Part shown: one piece after another, positions 7,538 to 15,466 of the stretch
How the letters are laid out: each line of letters starts with the position of its first letter
How positions within the stretch are numbered: position 1 is the first letter of the stretch
Origin: Ferrovibrio sp046297595
GTDB lineage: Bacteria; Pseudomonadota; Alphaproteobacteria; Ferrovibrionales; Ferrovibrionaceae
Direction of reading: 5' to 3'
Length of the DNA: 64,000 nucleotides
Assembly: GCF_046297595.1 (NCBI RefSeq)
Contig: NZ_JBKBHT010000006.1
Coordinates: forward strand, 200,726-264,725
The notes under the pieces: generated by a model
Database searches by the model: none
What the model was told of the DNA's origin: nothing
The model's input: the letters and a program-made list of their open reading frames with translations, nothing else
Program-made: the position numbers and the translations under genes

Positions 7538-9679
7538 TTACCAGGTGTGGGAATATCGCAGGGCCACGACACGGCCGAGTGCCGCAACAGGCACATTGCG
7601 CGTGGCGCTGGCTGCACTGTTCCAGTCATAGGCATCCAGCAGGTTCTCCACACCAAAGCTGACCACGCCGCCGTTTCCGATATCGTAGGCCGCAATCGCA
7701 TTCAGCGTAAACATTCCCGGCAATGCCAATTGTCGCGTACCACCGTCGTGAATGTCGCGACCCGCCACATACAAGGCTTCGCCACGCAGGCTGATATCCT
7801 TCCAGGGTTGCCAGTCGGCGTAGACCGTGCTTTTGAACGGACTGGAAATCCGGTTATTGGCCAGATAGCGCTCCAGATCGCCGTCCTTGTCGCGGTCGTA
7901 TTTACCTTCCATCCAGCTTGCCGTGGTGCCGACCGCCACCTGATCGCTGAGGTCCACCCGACCAGCCAGCTCGAGACCATAGATACGCTCTTTTTGCTGG
8001 GAAATGCGGTTGGAGGCTGAATCGAAGGTCGTTCCGTCCTTGGACTCGCTGACATACGCGCTGATGCTGCCGTCGAAACTGCCGGTGCCGCCACGAAAGC
8101 CGACTTCATAGGTCGTCACCTTCTGTGCCCGAGGTGCAAGCGTACTCAAATCCGCCGTCGTACCCAACGCGGCAACGCCGGCGCGCCGACTGAAGGCGCC
8201 CCAGTCGGGCAGCGAATAGCCTTGCGACACACCGCCGAATAGTTCCAGGCCCCGAGTGATATCCACCACCGCGCCCAGATTGTAGACAAGGGCATCGTAG
8301 GTAAAACTGCCACCCTTGATATTGGCGGCCGCGGCCACGGCACCGTAATAGATCGCCGGTCGGCGGAAATCATCAAGATCAACATCGAACCGTTCATAAC
8401 GTAGGCCGCCGCGCAACCGCACGCGTTGGGTTACCGGCGCGTCGACTTGGGCAAAAGCAGCCATGTTCACCTGTTCGGCTGGGGCAACGATGGTTCTGCC
8501 GTCGATCAATTCCTGTGTCGTATCGTCATGCCCGAGATCGCCGCCCCAGGTCAGTTTCATCCCCGACCAGAGGCTGTCCAATGGAGAGACCACCGTGGCT
8601 GCCGCATTCAGCTGTTTGGCTAACAACACACTTTGCGAATTTGGATCGGTCGGCGAGGCCGGATTGCCGGAATAGTAGACCTGATTGTTATAGGTCGCGT
8701 CATAGAGCGTAAAACCGAACCGTTTCTCAACGTTGCTGTAGCTTAGATTGAGATCGAGATTACCGAGCGCAAAATCGCTGTCGGTGTAGGTCGCGCGCCA
8801 GTATTCTGATTTGTCGGTGACACTTCGTCCGGTATAGGGCTGCGACAGATTGGGCTCGGCCGCCTTATTGGCGTAGAAGCGCGTGAAATACTGCGGATCC
8901 TGCTCTAGGCGCACGATATTGCTGCTCAGCTCGATCCGGCGGGCATCGAAGCTTTTGCCGACCTTCACCGAACCGTTGTAATTGTCGACATGATCGTAAC
9001 CGCCCTGCCCCAGCATGCCATCGGAAGGCATCAGGTTGCCGCGGCCATCAAATGCATCGCGGGTGTAAGTTGCGCTCAGGCTTGCCACAACATCCACCGG
9101 CCCAGCCATGCCACGAAAGCCGGCAGAGAATTCCGGCGCCAGCGAATCGCCCAGGTCTGCCGTGAAACCACGCAGGCCGGCACTGGCCGTTACCACGGGT
9201 TTATCGGATGCCTGTCTGGTGATGACATTGATGATGCCGCCAGAGGCCCCGCTGCCATAGGCTGCGCTTGAGCCGTTGATAACCTCAATCCGCTCCACGT
9301 TGTTCAGGTCGATGCCCGACAGCAGGCGCGAGACATTGCGCAACGGCGTATTGCGCGCCACGCCATCCACAAGTACCTGCACGTCGCGACCACGGAAATT
9401 TTCCGAGGCTTCGGATATCGTCTGGTTGCTGACGCCGTATCCGGGGATCAGTTTCTGGATCGCGGCCGAAGGGCTGCTGTTGAGCCGGAGTTGCCGCTCG
9501 ATTTCTTCCCGCTCGATCACGATCACCGAGCCGGGGATTGCCGAAACCGGCTCTGGCGCTCGAGTGGCGCTCACCACCACCGTCTCAAGGATTTTCGGCC
9601 CTTCTTCCTGGGCTGCCGCCGTCCCGGCCATGCTTCCCACTGCCAGAACCGCAGCCCATTCTTTCCATCGCACCCGCAT
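7538..9679 (-). CDS. TonB-dependent outer-membrane receptor (siderophore/metal type)
   Basis: A 713-aa outer-membrane beta-barrel receptor. It has a signal peptide (residues 1-23, ending AAAQ), a TonB-box-like segment ILETVVVSATRA, and a plug domain with IPGYGV, RGRDVQVLVDGVARNTP and NNVERIEVINGSSAAYGSGASGGIINVITR. The barrel ends in an aromatic terminal residue (RYSHTW), as needed for BAM recognition. It leads the apparent operon with the small protein and the MFS permease. The AT-rich gap upstream holds a candidate promoter, and a MarR-family gene lies just beyond on the same strand. Ligand is unknown; iron-siderophore is the most likely given the permease. Confidence 0.9.
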   Translation of the reverse strand: MRVRWKEWAAVLAVGSMAGTAAAQEEGPKILETVVVSATRAPEPVSAIPGSVIVIEREEIERQLRLNSSPSAAIQKLIPGYGVSNQTISEASENFRGRDVQVLVDGVARNTPLRNVSRLLSGIDLNNVERIEVINGSSAAYGSGASGGIINVITRQASDKPVVTASAGLRGFTADLGDSLAPEFSAGFRGMAGPVDVVASLSATYTRDAFDGRGNLMPSDGMLGQGGYDHVDNYNGSVKVGKSFDARRIELSSNIVRLEQDPQYFTRFYANKAAEPNLSQPYTGRSVTDKSEYWRATYTDSDFALGNLDLNLSYSNVEKRFGFTLYDATYNNQVYYSGNPASPTDPNSQSVLLAKQLNAAATVVSPLDSLWSGMKLTWGGDLGHDDTTQELIDGRTIVAPAEQVNMAAFAQVDAPVTQRVRLRGGLRYERFDVDLDDFRRPAIYYGAVAAAANIKGGSFTYDALVYNLGAVVDITRGLELFGGVSQGYSLPDWGAFSRRAGVAALGTTADLSTLAPRAQKVTTYEVGFRGGTGSFDGSISAYVSESKDGTTFDSASNRISQQKERIYGLELAGRVDLSDQVAVGTTASWMEGKYDRDKDGDLERYLANNRISSPFKSTVYADWQPWKDISLRGEALYVAGRDIHDGGTRQLALPGMFTLNAIAAYDIGNGGVVSFGVENLLDAYDWNSAASATRNVPVAALGRVVALRYSHTW

Positions 9680-9714
9680 TTTATATTCCTTGGAATGTAT
9701 TGAGGCGATGAAAA

Positions 9715-9760
9715 GCTATACGCTTTTAATACGCGTTTGCAATAATAATTCTTCGGAATA
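9715..9760 (-). promoter_or_regulatory. Candidate promoter with Fur-like AT-rich box for the receptor operon
   Basis: On the minus strand TTGCAA (9742-9737) and TATAGC (9720-9715) are separated by 16 bp, 35 bp ahead of the receptor start. Immediately upstream is GAATTATTATTGC, resembling half of a Fur-type site. It is a weak match by eye. Confidence 0.35.
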
Positions 9761-9786
9761 TATTACGGCAAGTGAGTGTCCGCGTG

Positions 9787-10302
9787 TCAGGACCGCTGGT
9801 CGAGCGCCGTTTTGACCCGTTCGAGTTGGGCCATCAGACGCATCAATTCGCCGTCTTCCCAGTCCGCAAAGATTTCGACAGCTGCCGGGACCAGCAGGCG
9901 AATCGCCCTGACATGCAGCGCCCGCCCCTCAGGGGTGATGAAAAGCAGCTTCTTGCGTGCATCGTTCGGGCTAGGGGCCTCACGCAGGAACCCCCGTTTC
10001 AGCAATTTCTGCACCCGCTTGGTGACACCCGGCTGGGGCACCTGCATGGTCTTCGCCAGCAAGGTAACCGTGCGTGGGGTATCCGGGTTTTCGGCGAAAT
10101 GATGCAGCAGGCCGAATAGCGGCGCGGGCAGGTCCAGCGTTTCCAACAGTCGGGTGGCAATGCCTGCCGACAGCATGTCGATCATGCCGATTTTGTTGAT
10201 GATGCGAAACCGCAGGTCCAGGACAGGCAGTGCCTCGCCCGTCCTCTCGCGGACTGCACCCGTGCCGGTCTTTGCTGTGCTTTTCGCCACGGCTGTATCC
10301 AC
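9787..10302 (-). CDS. MarR-family transcriptional regulator
   Basis: A 171-aa winged-helix regulator. The central region LLAKTMQVPQPGVTKRVQKLLKRGFLREAPSPNDARKKLLFITPEG is the MarR DNA-recognition helix and wing, with the DxR turn (NDARK). The first 25 or so residues are a flexible, Ala/Thr-rich extension. It is transcribed toward the TonB-receptor gene on the same strand, separated by 107 bp that contain the putative receptor promoter, so regulation of that cluster is plausible but not shown. Confidence 0.85.
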   Translation of the reverse strand: MDTAVAKSTAKTGTGAVRERTGEALPVLDLRFRIINKIGMIDMLSAGIATRLLETLDLPAPLFGLLHHFAENPDTPRTVTLLAKTMQVPQPGVTKRVQKLLKRGFLREAPSPNDARKKLLFITPEGRALHVRAIRLLVPAAVEIFADWEDGELMRLMAQLERVKTALDQRS

Positions 10303-10309
10303 CCGGCTG

Positions 10310-11674
10310 TCAGGCCGACCGGTAGATGATCCGGTTGCGTCCGCCGTTCTTGGCTTCGTACAGCGCCTCGTCGGCGCGCTTGAGCAGGGAATCGGCGTTG
10401 TCGTTCGGCCCTGACGACGTGCAGCCGATCGAACAGGTGACGGTCAGTTCGCCGGCATTGCGCGTCGCCACCGGCTTGTCGGCGAGTGCATGCAGCAGGC
10501 GGTTGGCGACCACCTCGGCGGAATCCAGATCGGTGTCTGGCATCAGCACGACGAATTCCTCGCCGCCATAGCGGCAGGCCATGTCGATGCCGCGAATGTT
10601 GCGCACGATGCGGTTGCCCACTTCGCGCAGCACCTCGTCGCCCGCCTGGTGGCCGTGGGTGTCGTTGACCTGCTTGAAATGGTCGAGATCAAGGATCACC
10701 ACAGCGGTGCCGTGCTGGCTGGCGCTCTGACTCAGCAGGGTCGCCAGATGCGAGGCCATGTAGCGGCGGTTATACAGGCCGGTGAGCGGATCGGTCACCG
10801 CCATTTCCATGCTCTGCTGGTAATGCTGCCGCAGACGGTCCTGATAGCGCTTGCGCCGCGCCTGCGCCCGCAGGCGGGCGATGAATTCGTTGCGGTCGAT
10901 CGGCCGCACGACATAGTCGGTGACGCCGATCTCCAGGCCCTTCACCAGCTGCTTCTGGTCGTCCGGCCCGACCAGCAGCAGGATCGGTACATTGCGGGTT
11001 TCCTCGGTGGTGCGGAACTGCGAGCAGAGCCGCAGGCCATCGGGATTCTGCAGGCTGAGGCTGACCACCACGGAATCATATTCGGTCTGCCGGGCGCGGT
11101 TCAGCGCCTCCATGCCATCGGCGATCAGCTCGGTGCGGAACTGGCCTTCCAGCATGCGCTGCAGCCGCACCTGGTCGCGTGGATTGTCTTCCACCAGCAG
11201 GATCTGCGCCGCGGCGTAATCCTCGTCCAGTTTCGGCACCGGCGGCGAGATCACGCCCAGCGACGCGGATGTGCGCTCGCGCATGCGCAACTCATCGAGC
11301 ATCAGCTTGACGCGCAGCAGCGATCGCACGCGCGCGAACATGGCGACATCGTCGACAGGTTTGGTGAGGAAATCGTCGGCGCCGGAACTCAGGCCCTGCA
11401 CCCTGTCTTCCGGGTCGCCCAGTGCGGTGACCATGATCACCGGGATATGCGCCGCGTCGGGATCGGCCTTCAGCCGGCGGCAGACCTCGAAGCCGTCCAT
11501 GCCCGGCATCATCACGTCGAGCAGGATCAGGTCGGGTTTCTGGCTGGCGACGGCATCCAGCGCCTCCGGCCCGGAGCCGGCGGTGATCACCTCGTAATAT
11601 TCGCTGGTCAGCTTGGCTTCCAGCACCTTGATATTGGTGCGGATGTCATCGACGACCAATATGCGCGCGGTCAT
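10310..11674 (-). CDS. pleD: PleD-type response regulator diguanylate cyclase (REC-REC-GGDEF)
   Basis: A 454-aa protein that makes c-di-GMP when phosphorylated, controlling polar development and the motile-to-sessile switch in alphaproteobacteria. Domains: REC1 (1-120) with phosphoacceptor in LILLDVMMPGMDG and conserved Lys in FLTKPVDD; a degenerate REC2 adaptor (about 155-270) in which the phosphoacceptor region reads VVVSLSLQNPDG, lacking the Asp; and a C-terminal GGDEF domain. The active site is CRYGGEEFVVLMPD, and the inhibitory I-site RGID lies five residues before it, so catalysis with product inhibition is expected. It follows divK by 18 bp on the same strand, the conserved divK-pleD arrangement. 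Confidence 0.93.
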   Translation of the reverse strand: MTARILVVDDIRTNIKVLEAKLTSEYYEVITAGSGPEALDAVASQKPDLILLDVMMPGMDGFEVCRRLKADPDAAHIPVIMVTALGDPEDRVQGLSSGADDFLTKPVDDVAMFARVRSLLRVKLMLDELRMRERTSASLGVISPPVPKLDEDYAAAQILLVEDNPRDQVRLQRMLEGQFRTELIADGMEALNRARQTEYDSVVVSLSLQNPDGLRLCSQFRTTEETRNVPILLLVGPDDQKQLVKGLEIGVTDYVVRPIDRNEFIARLRAQARRKRYQDRLRQHYQQSMEMAVTDPLTGLYNRRYMASHLATLLSQSASQHGTAVVILDLDHFKQVNDTHGHQAGDEVLREVGNRIVRNIRGIDMACRYGGEEFVVLMPDTDLDSAEVVANRLLHALADKPVATRNAGELTVTCSIGCTSSGPNDNADSLLKRADEALYEAKNGGRNRIIYRSA

Positions 11675-11692
11675 CGGGAATCAGTGCTGGCT

Positions 11693-12067
11693 TCAGGCCC
11701 GGGGCTCAAGGAACTGCTTCACCGTCTCGATGAACTTGCCGACCGAGATTGGCTTGGCGATATAGGCGTCGCAGCCGCCCTCGCGCATCTTCTCCTCGTC
11801 GCCCTTCATGGCAAACGCGGTGACGGCGACCACCGGGATGGTGCGCAGGTTGTCGTCTTCCTTGATCCACTTGATCACTTCCAGGCCGGAAACCTCGGGC
11901 AGCTGGATATCCATCAGGATCAGGTCGGGCCGATGCTTACGCACCATGGCCAGCGCTTCCATGCCATCCTTGGTCTGCAGGGTCTCGTACCCATGCGCAT
12001 CAAGCAGGTCGTGGAACAACTTCATGTTAAGTTCGTTGTCCTCGACAATCAGTACTGTCTTGCTCAT
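11693..12067 (-). CDS. divK: Single-domain response regulator DivK
   Basis: A 124-aa REC-only protein. It contains the acidic pair VEDNELNMK, the phosphoacceptor in LILMDIQLPEVSG, the switch Thr in AVTAFAMKGDEEKM and the Lys in YIAKPISVGKF. The length, the absence of an output domain and the immediate linkage to pleD identify it as DivK, which modulates the DivJ/PleC histidine kinases and CtrA activity during the cell cycle. It is first in the divK-pleD operon; the 130-bp gap to the divergent HAD gene must hold its promoter. Confidence 0.93.
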   Translation of the reverse strand: MSKTVLIVEDNELNMKLFHDLLDAHGYETLQTKDGMEALAMVRKHRPDLILMDIQLPEVSGLEVIKWIKEDDNLRTIPVVAVTAFAMKGDEEKMREGGCDAYIAKPISVGKFIETVKQFLEPRA

Positions 12068-12197
12068 CAGACGCCTTCCCCGGATATTCTATCGCTGCCC
12101 TGCGCCATATTTTCCTGAGTATCCAGGATTTTGTAGCATCATGGCGTGGCCCGGCCAAGCCGTTTACCATGACAATAGTTAGTCCAATATAGAGACG

Positions 12198-12881
12198 ATG
12201 AGCCAGATTCCCGACCGAATTCCGCCCCTTCCCGCGCCGGTTGCCGAGCAGATCGCCGGGCTAACCTTTACGGCAGGACAGCCCCTGATCATCGTCGATG
12301 CCGACGAGGTGCTGTTCTATTTCATGCGGGGATTGGAGACCTTCCTGACCGGGCGCGATCTCTATTTCGACTGGGCCTCCTATGCCCTGTATGGCAACAT
12401 CCGCCAGCGCGCCGACGACCTGCCGGTGGCGGCCGAGCTGCTGCATCCCCTGCTGCAGTGCTTTTTCGACGAGGCGACCGAAAGCCTCGAGCCGGTGGAT
12501 GGCGCGGCGGCCGCGCTGGAAACCCTGAGCGCAAAAGGCCGCGTGCTGGTGCTGAGCAACGTGCCGATGTCGGCCCGGCAGGCGCGCCAGCGGGCCTTGC
12601 AGCGCCATGGCATGGATTTCCCGCTGATCGCCAATACCGGGCCGAAAGGCCCTGCCGTAGCGGAATTGCTTACCCGCGCCGCCGCCCCGGCCGTGTTCAT
12701 CGACGACATCCCCCACAATCACGCCTCGGTGGCCAAACTGGCGCCAGCGGCGCATCGGCTGCATTTCATCGCCGATCCGCGCCTGGCCGCCCTGCTGGGT
12801 CCGGCCGAGGATTGCCACCATCGCGCCGAAACCTGGCCCGACCTGCAGCGCCTTATTACCGGCCTGCTGGAGCCGACCTGA
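12198..12881 (+). CDS. HAD-superfamily hydrolase
   Basis: A 227-aa soluble haloacid-dehalogenase-like protein. Motif I is IIVDADEVLF (nucleophile Asp34 and Asp36), motif II is VLVLSNVP, a conserved Lys lies in NTGPKGPA, and motif III is AVFIDDIPHNHAS. This set is complete for a phosphohydrolase with a small helical cap. The substrate is unknown. Its stop lies 2 bases before a ROK-family sugar kinase start, so the two are probably co-transcribed, and a sugar-phosphate substrate is conceivable. Confidence 0.8.
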   Translation: MSQIPDRIPPLPAPVAEQIAGLTFTAGQPLIIVDADEVLFYFMRGLETFLTGRDLYFDWASYALYGNIRQRADDLPVAAELLHPLLQCFFDEATESLEPVDGAAAALETLSAKGRVLVLSNVPMSARQARQRALQRHGMDFPLIANTGPKGPAVAELLTRAAAPAVFIDDIPHNHASVAKLAPAAHRLHFIADPRLAALLGPAEDCHHRAETWPDLQRLITGLLEPT

Positions 12882-12883
12882 CC

Positions 12884-13798
12884 ATGCGCATCGGCATCGA
12901 CCTGGGCGGCACCAAGATCGAGGCCATCGCCCTGGCCGATGATGGGCGTATTCAGGCCCGCCGCCGCGTGCCGGCCCCGCGCGGCAGCTATCACGCAACA
13001 GTGACCGCCCTTCGCGACCTGACCGCCGCCGTGGCGGCTGAGGCCGGAGAGACGACAATCAAGGCCCCGGTCGGGGTGGGGATTCCGGGCACCATCTCGC
13101 CGGCCACCGGCCTGATCAAGAACGCCAACTCCACCTGGCTGATCGGCCATCCGCTGGACCGCGACCTGGCCGAGGCGACCGGACGGCACGTGCGGCTGGC
13201 CAACGACGCCAACTGCTTTGCCCTGTCGGAAGCCAGTGACGGCGCCGGCGCGGGCCACGCCGTGGTATTCGGCGCCATCCTCGGCACCGGCTGCGGCGCC
13301 GGCATCGTGGTGAACGGCCATGCCCTGACCGGCCCGAATGCCATCGCCGGCGAATGGGGCCACAATCCGCTCCCTTGGCCCCTGCCCGATGAATTGCCCG
13401 GCCCGCTCTGTTACTGCGGCAAGCATGGCTGCCAGGAAACCTTCCTGTCGGGCACCGGGCTGGAGCTGGACTTCCGCACTTACACCGGCCGCGACCTGGA
13501 CGGCCCCGCCATCGTGGCGGCAGCGGAAGCCGGCGATGCGGCGGCGGAAGCCACCCTGCAGCGCTACGAACACCGGCTGGCCCGCGGCCTGGCCGCGATC
13601 CTCAACGTGATGGACCCCGACATCGTCGTGCTGGGCGGCGGGCTGTCGAATCTCGCGCGCCTCTATCAGAACGTGCCGCGCATGTGGGGCGCCTATGTCT
13701 TCTCCGACACCGTGACCACACCATTGGTGAAGAACCGCCACGGCGACAGTTCCGGCGTGCGCGGCGCCGCCTGGTTATGGGCGCCGGGCGAGGCCTGA
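12884..13798 (+). CDS. ROK-family sugar kinase (fructokinase/Mak-like)
   Basis: A 304-aa ATP-dependent sugar kinase. It has the phosphate-binding DLGGTKIE (residues 6-13), the catalytic Asp in LANDANCFALSEA, the GTGCGAGIVVNG phosphate-2 region, and the ROK zinc motif EWGHNPLPWP followed by CYCGKHGCQETFLSG. The CGxxGCxE pattern with PLPWP is seen in bacterial fructo/mannokinases of the Mak type. The ATG at 12884 gives a correct ROK N-terminus; the longer open frame is an artefact of overlap with the HAD gene. Confidence 0.88.
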   Translation: MRIGIDLGGTKIEAIALADDGRIQARRRVPAPRGSYHATVTALRDLTAAVAAEAGETTIKAPVGVGIPGTISPATGLIKNANSTWLIGHPLDRDLAEATGRHVRLANDANCFALSEASDGAGAGHAVVFGAILGTGCGAGIVVNGHALTGPNAIAGEWGHNPLPWPLPDELPGPLCYCGKHGCQETFLSGTGLELDFRTYTGRDLDGPAIVAAAEAGDAAAEATLQRYEHRLARGLAAILNVMDPDIVVLGGGLSNLARLYQNVPRMWGAYVFSDTVTTPLVKNRHGDSSGVRGAAWLWAPGEA

Positions 13799-13802
13799 AC
13801 CG

Positions 13803-14654
13803 TCAACACGGATCGCGCGGCTTCAGCTCCAGGAATTTGAGCGTCGCGCGGATCGCGTAGTCGCCGTAATCGAACACGATGTCGTCGACCACGCCATTCT
13901 CGAACAGGCGGTAGGCGATTTCGTAATCGGGCGTGTCCTGCGTCTTGTCGGAGGTGAAATAGGCCAGCCGCACGCGCCAGGACCGCTGGCCCTTCAGCGG
14001 CGCCAGCAGCGGCGTGTCGCCAGCCTCGACCGGCAGTTCGCCGCCGACGAAGCCGCCCACCTCGCTGTAGCCCTCGGCCGAGGCGCCGTCGAAGATCGCC
14101 GCATGCAGCCAGTTGCCGCCGGTGCGCGCCATCTGGATCAGGCGCATGGTGTGCTCGGTGGGGAATGCCGTGCCGGCCGGCAGGGCCAGTTCGGTATCCT
14201 CGGGCTGGGTGAAGCGCACCAGGCCGGATTCGCCGCGGCCTTTCAGCTTGCCCTCGCCGGCCAGTTCCTGTTCGAGGTCGCCATTCACCTCGTCCTTCAT
14301 CTTGAAGCGGAAGCGCTGGCCATCGAGCGATTCCCAGGAATTCAGCACCATGTCGTTGATCAGCGTACCGTCCTCGGTGTTGGTCTCGATCAGGAAACGC
14401 TGGTTCAGAACATAGCCGTCGCAGGCATGCACGAATTCCAGGCTCAGCCCCCCGGCGATGCCGTTGCGGTAGTTGCGGGCATCGAGCTTGGCGATGGACA
14501 GGCCATAGAGCGCCTTGTGGCTGACCAGGCCCTGCGCGATGGCCGCCATGTCGCTGGCATCGGCGGCGCGCGCAACAACGGGCGCGGTGCCGGCCGGCAA
14601 TGCGGCCAGGGCGAGCAGCAGGATGAAAACGCGCAATCTGGCAACAGCCGACAT
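13803..14654 (-). CDS. eipB: EipB-like periplasmic beta-spiral protein (DUF1849)
   Basis: A 283-aa exported protein with a signal peptide (1-31, ending ARA before ADASD). The conserved HACDGY segment (Cys78) and the C-terminal Cys283 correspond to the disulfide pair of the EipB/DUF1849 family, whose characterised member in Brucella maintains envelope integrity under cell-wall stress. Other family features include LNQRFLIETNTEDG and FDYGDYAI near the end. The start at 14654 was chosen because the longer frame adds 32 residues before the signal peptide. It is convergent with the ROK kinase, 4 bp apart. Its upstream region is the decamer repeat array described separately. Confidence 0.85.
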   Translation of the reverse strand: MSAVARLRVFILLLALAALPAGTAPVVARAADASDMAAIAQGLVSHKALYGLSIAKLDARNYRNGIAGGLSLEFVHACDGYVLNQRFLIETNTEDGTLINDMVLNSWESLDGQRFRFKMKDEVNGDLEQELAGEGKLKGRGESGLVRFTQPEDTELALPAGTAFPTEHTMRLIQMARTGGNWLHAAIFDGASAEGYSEVGGFVGGELPVEAGDTPLLAPLKGQRSWRVRLAYFTSDKTQDTPDYEIAYRLFENGVVDDIVFDYGDYAIRATLKFLELKPRDPC

Positions 14655-14760
14655 GGGGGCCTTCGAATTGGGCCGGATATGGCCCGGCGCTGAAAAAATG
14701 ATGCGACTCAAGAATACCCTTCGCACTGCAAGAAAGAAACGCCTGCCCAATGCACGGGTC

Positions 14761-14980
14761 GTTTACAGCACCATCCGGGACCGTTTGCGACCATTCGTGA
14801 CGGTTTGGGTCCGTTCCGGTCCATTCGGGTCCGTTCCGGTCCATCTGGGTCCATTCAGGTTCGTTTGGGTTCGTCACGCTTCGTTTGACTTCGTTACTGC
14901 TCGTTCGTGTTCGTTTTGCTTCGTTACGCTTCGTTTGTGTTCGTTTGGCTTCGGTACTGCTCGTTACGCTTCGTTTGGCC
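14761..14980. repeat. Degenerate tandem array of about 22 decamers
   Basis: The sequence divides cleanly into consecutive 10-bp units. Early units read like ccgttccggt, ccattcgggt and ccatctgggt; later ones like tcgtttgggt, tcgttacgct and tcgttcgtgt. The shared core is YCRTTYNGNY. Variation is graded along the array, with the GT-rich form first and the TCGTT form later, suggesting local duplications of neighbouring units. The period is not a multiple of 3 and no frame is conserved, so it is not protein-coding. Confidence 0.85.
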
Positions 14981-14998
14981 TACCGGCGCGGATCAGGC

Positions 14999-15050
14999 CT
15001 TATGGCGCCTTATGGCGACCTAACGGACATTATCGCCGCTTATCGCATAC
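14999..15050. repeat. Second 10-bp periodic block
   Basis: Two exact copies of tatggcgcct-like units (ccttatggcg repeated) are followed by taacggacat, tatcgccgct and tatcgcatac, keeping the 10-bp register of the preceding array with a different core. Confidence 0.6.
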
Positions 15051-15121
15051 ACCCGCATGCCATGACGGGCCTGAAATCCGGCCCGGAGCACCAGCCTTGG
15101 TAATAATGCTTGACTCCACAG

Positions 15122-15136
15122 GAACATTATAGGAAC
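15122..15136. promoter_or_regulatory. SOS (LexA) box, alphaproteobacterial type
   Basis: GAAC (15122-15125), seven bases, GAAC (15133-15136) exactly matches the direct-repeat GAAC-N7-GAAC LexA operator known from alphaproteobacteria. It lies 72 bp upstream of the 66-aa ORF start and close to a TTGACT hexamer (15110-15115). Confidence 0.65.
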
Positions 15137-15164
15137 TTTTAGCACAAAGTCCAGACCTCATACT

Positions 15165-15212
15165 ATGGCCCGACCACAAGCACCGCCGGGGGCCGGAGGC
15201 AGGCAGCCATGA
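15165..15212 (+). CDS. Possible 15-codon leader peptide overlapping the next ORF
   Basis: ATG at 15165 opens a 15-residue frame (MARPQAPPGAGGRQP) whose TGA overlaps the ATG at 15209 as ATGA. It could couple translation to the downstream ORF. There is no good ribosome-binding site, so confidence is low. Confidence 0.25.
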   Translation: MARPQAPPGAGGRQP

Positions 15213-15409
15213 CCAGGACAGCACCCTCCTCCACCAAGGCATCGCCCCGCCAGCGCGCGACCATAGGCCCGCAGAGCCTGAAAGCCATGGGCCGGGACTT
15301 CCTCGATCAATGGCATGCGCTGGAGGGCGGCGCGGCCATTGCCGAAACCCGTATCCATTTCCAGACGCTGGCCGATGCCGCCCGCATCGATATTGAAATC
15401 AGAATGTAG
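15209..15409 (+). CDS. Small 66-aa protein downstream of an SOS box, unknown function
   Basis: A small soluble protein with a basic, disordered first 20 residues (MTRTAPSSTKASPRQRATIG) and a compact remainder predicted to contain a helix (KAMGRDFLDQWHALEGG) and strands (AETRIHF, RIDIEIRM). There is no signal peptide, membrane helix or recognised family. GGAGG lies 9-10 bases before the ATG. The GAAC-N7-GAAC element upstream predicts DNA-damage induction. Small SOS-induced proteins in this class include cell-division inhibitors (SidA and DidA in Caulobacter), but those are membrane proteins and this one is not, so no functional link is claimed. Confidence 0.55.
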   Translation: MTRTAPSSTKASPRQRATIGPQSLKAMGRDFLDQWHALEGGAAIAETRIHFQTLADAARIDIEIRM

Positions 15410-15466
15410 TGCTGGAGGTGGTGAGCCGCGCACTAAAATCGTGACCTGCTCGATTGCCCTTCAGCG

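Larger units (their letters stand above)
14655..15208. other. 554-bp non-coding region between eipB and the SOS-box ORF
   Basis: There is no convincing gene. The region holds the 10-bp periodic repeat array (about 14761-15050), an SOS box (15122-15136) and a 15-codon leader ORF (15165-15212). Promoters for eipB (minus) and the 66-aa ORF (plus) should lie here. Confidence 0.7.

Noticed and set aside
7529..8020. Plus-strand frames opposite the TonB receptor
   Set aside because: They are antisense to a complete receptor gene and lack ribosome-binding sites or domain features.
10490..12118. A 542-codon plus-strand frame across pleD and divK
   Set aside because: Antisense shadow of two well-identified genes; no start signal and no recognisable domain.
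14655..14877. A longer EipB protein or a separate repeat protein encoded by the decamer region on the minus strand
   Set aside because: The decamer period shifts frame at every unit, and the added residues precede a normal signal peptide.
14761..15050. A CRISPR array or DnaA-box cluster
   Set aside because: There are no unique spacers, units are only 10 bp and contiguous, and they do not match TTATCCACA-type DnaA boxes.
15158..15433. A 91-codon minus-strand frame opposite the 66-aa SOS-box ORF
   Set aside because: It is antisense to the better-supported small ORF, with low-complexity Gly/Ala composition and no ribosome-binding site.
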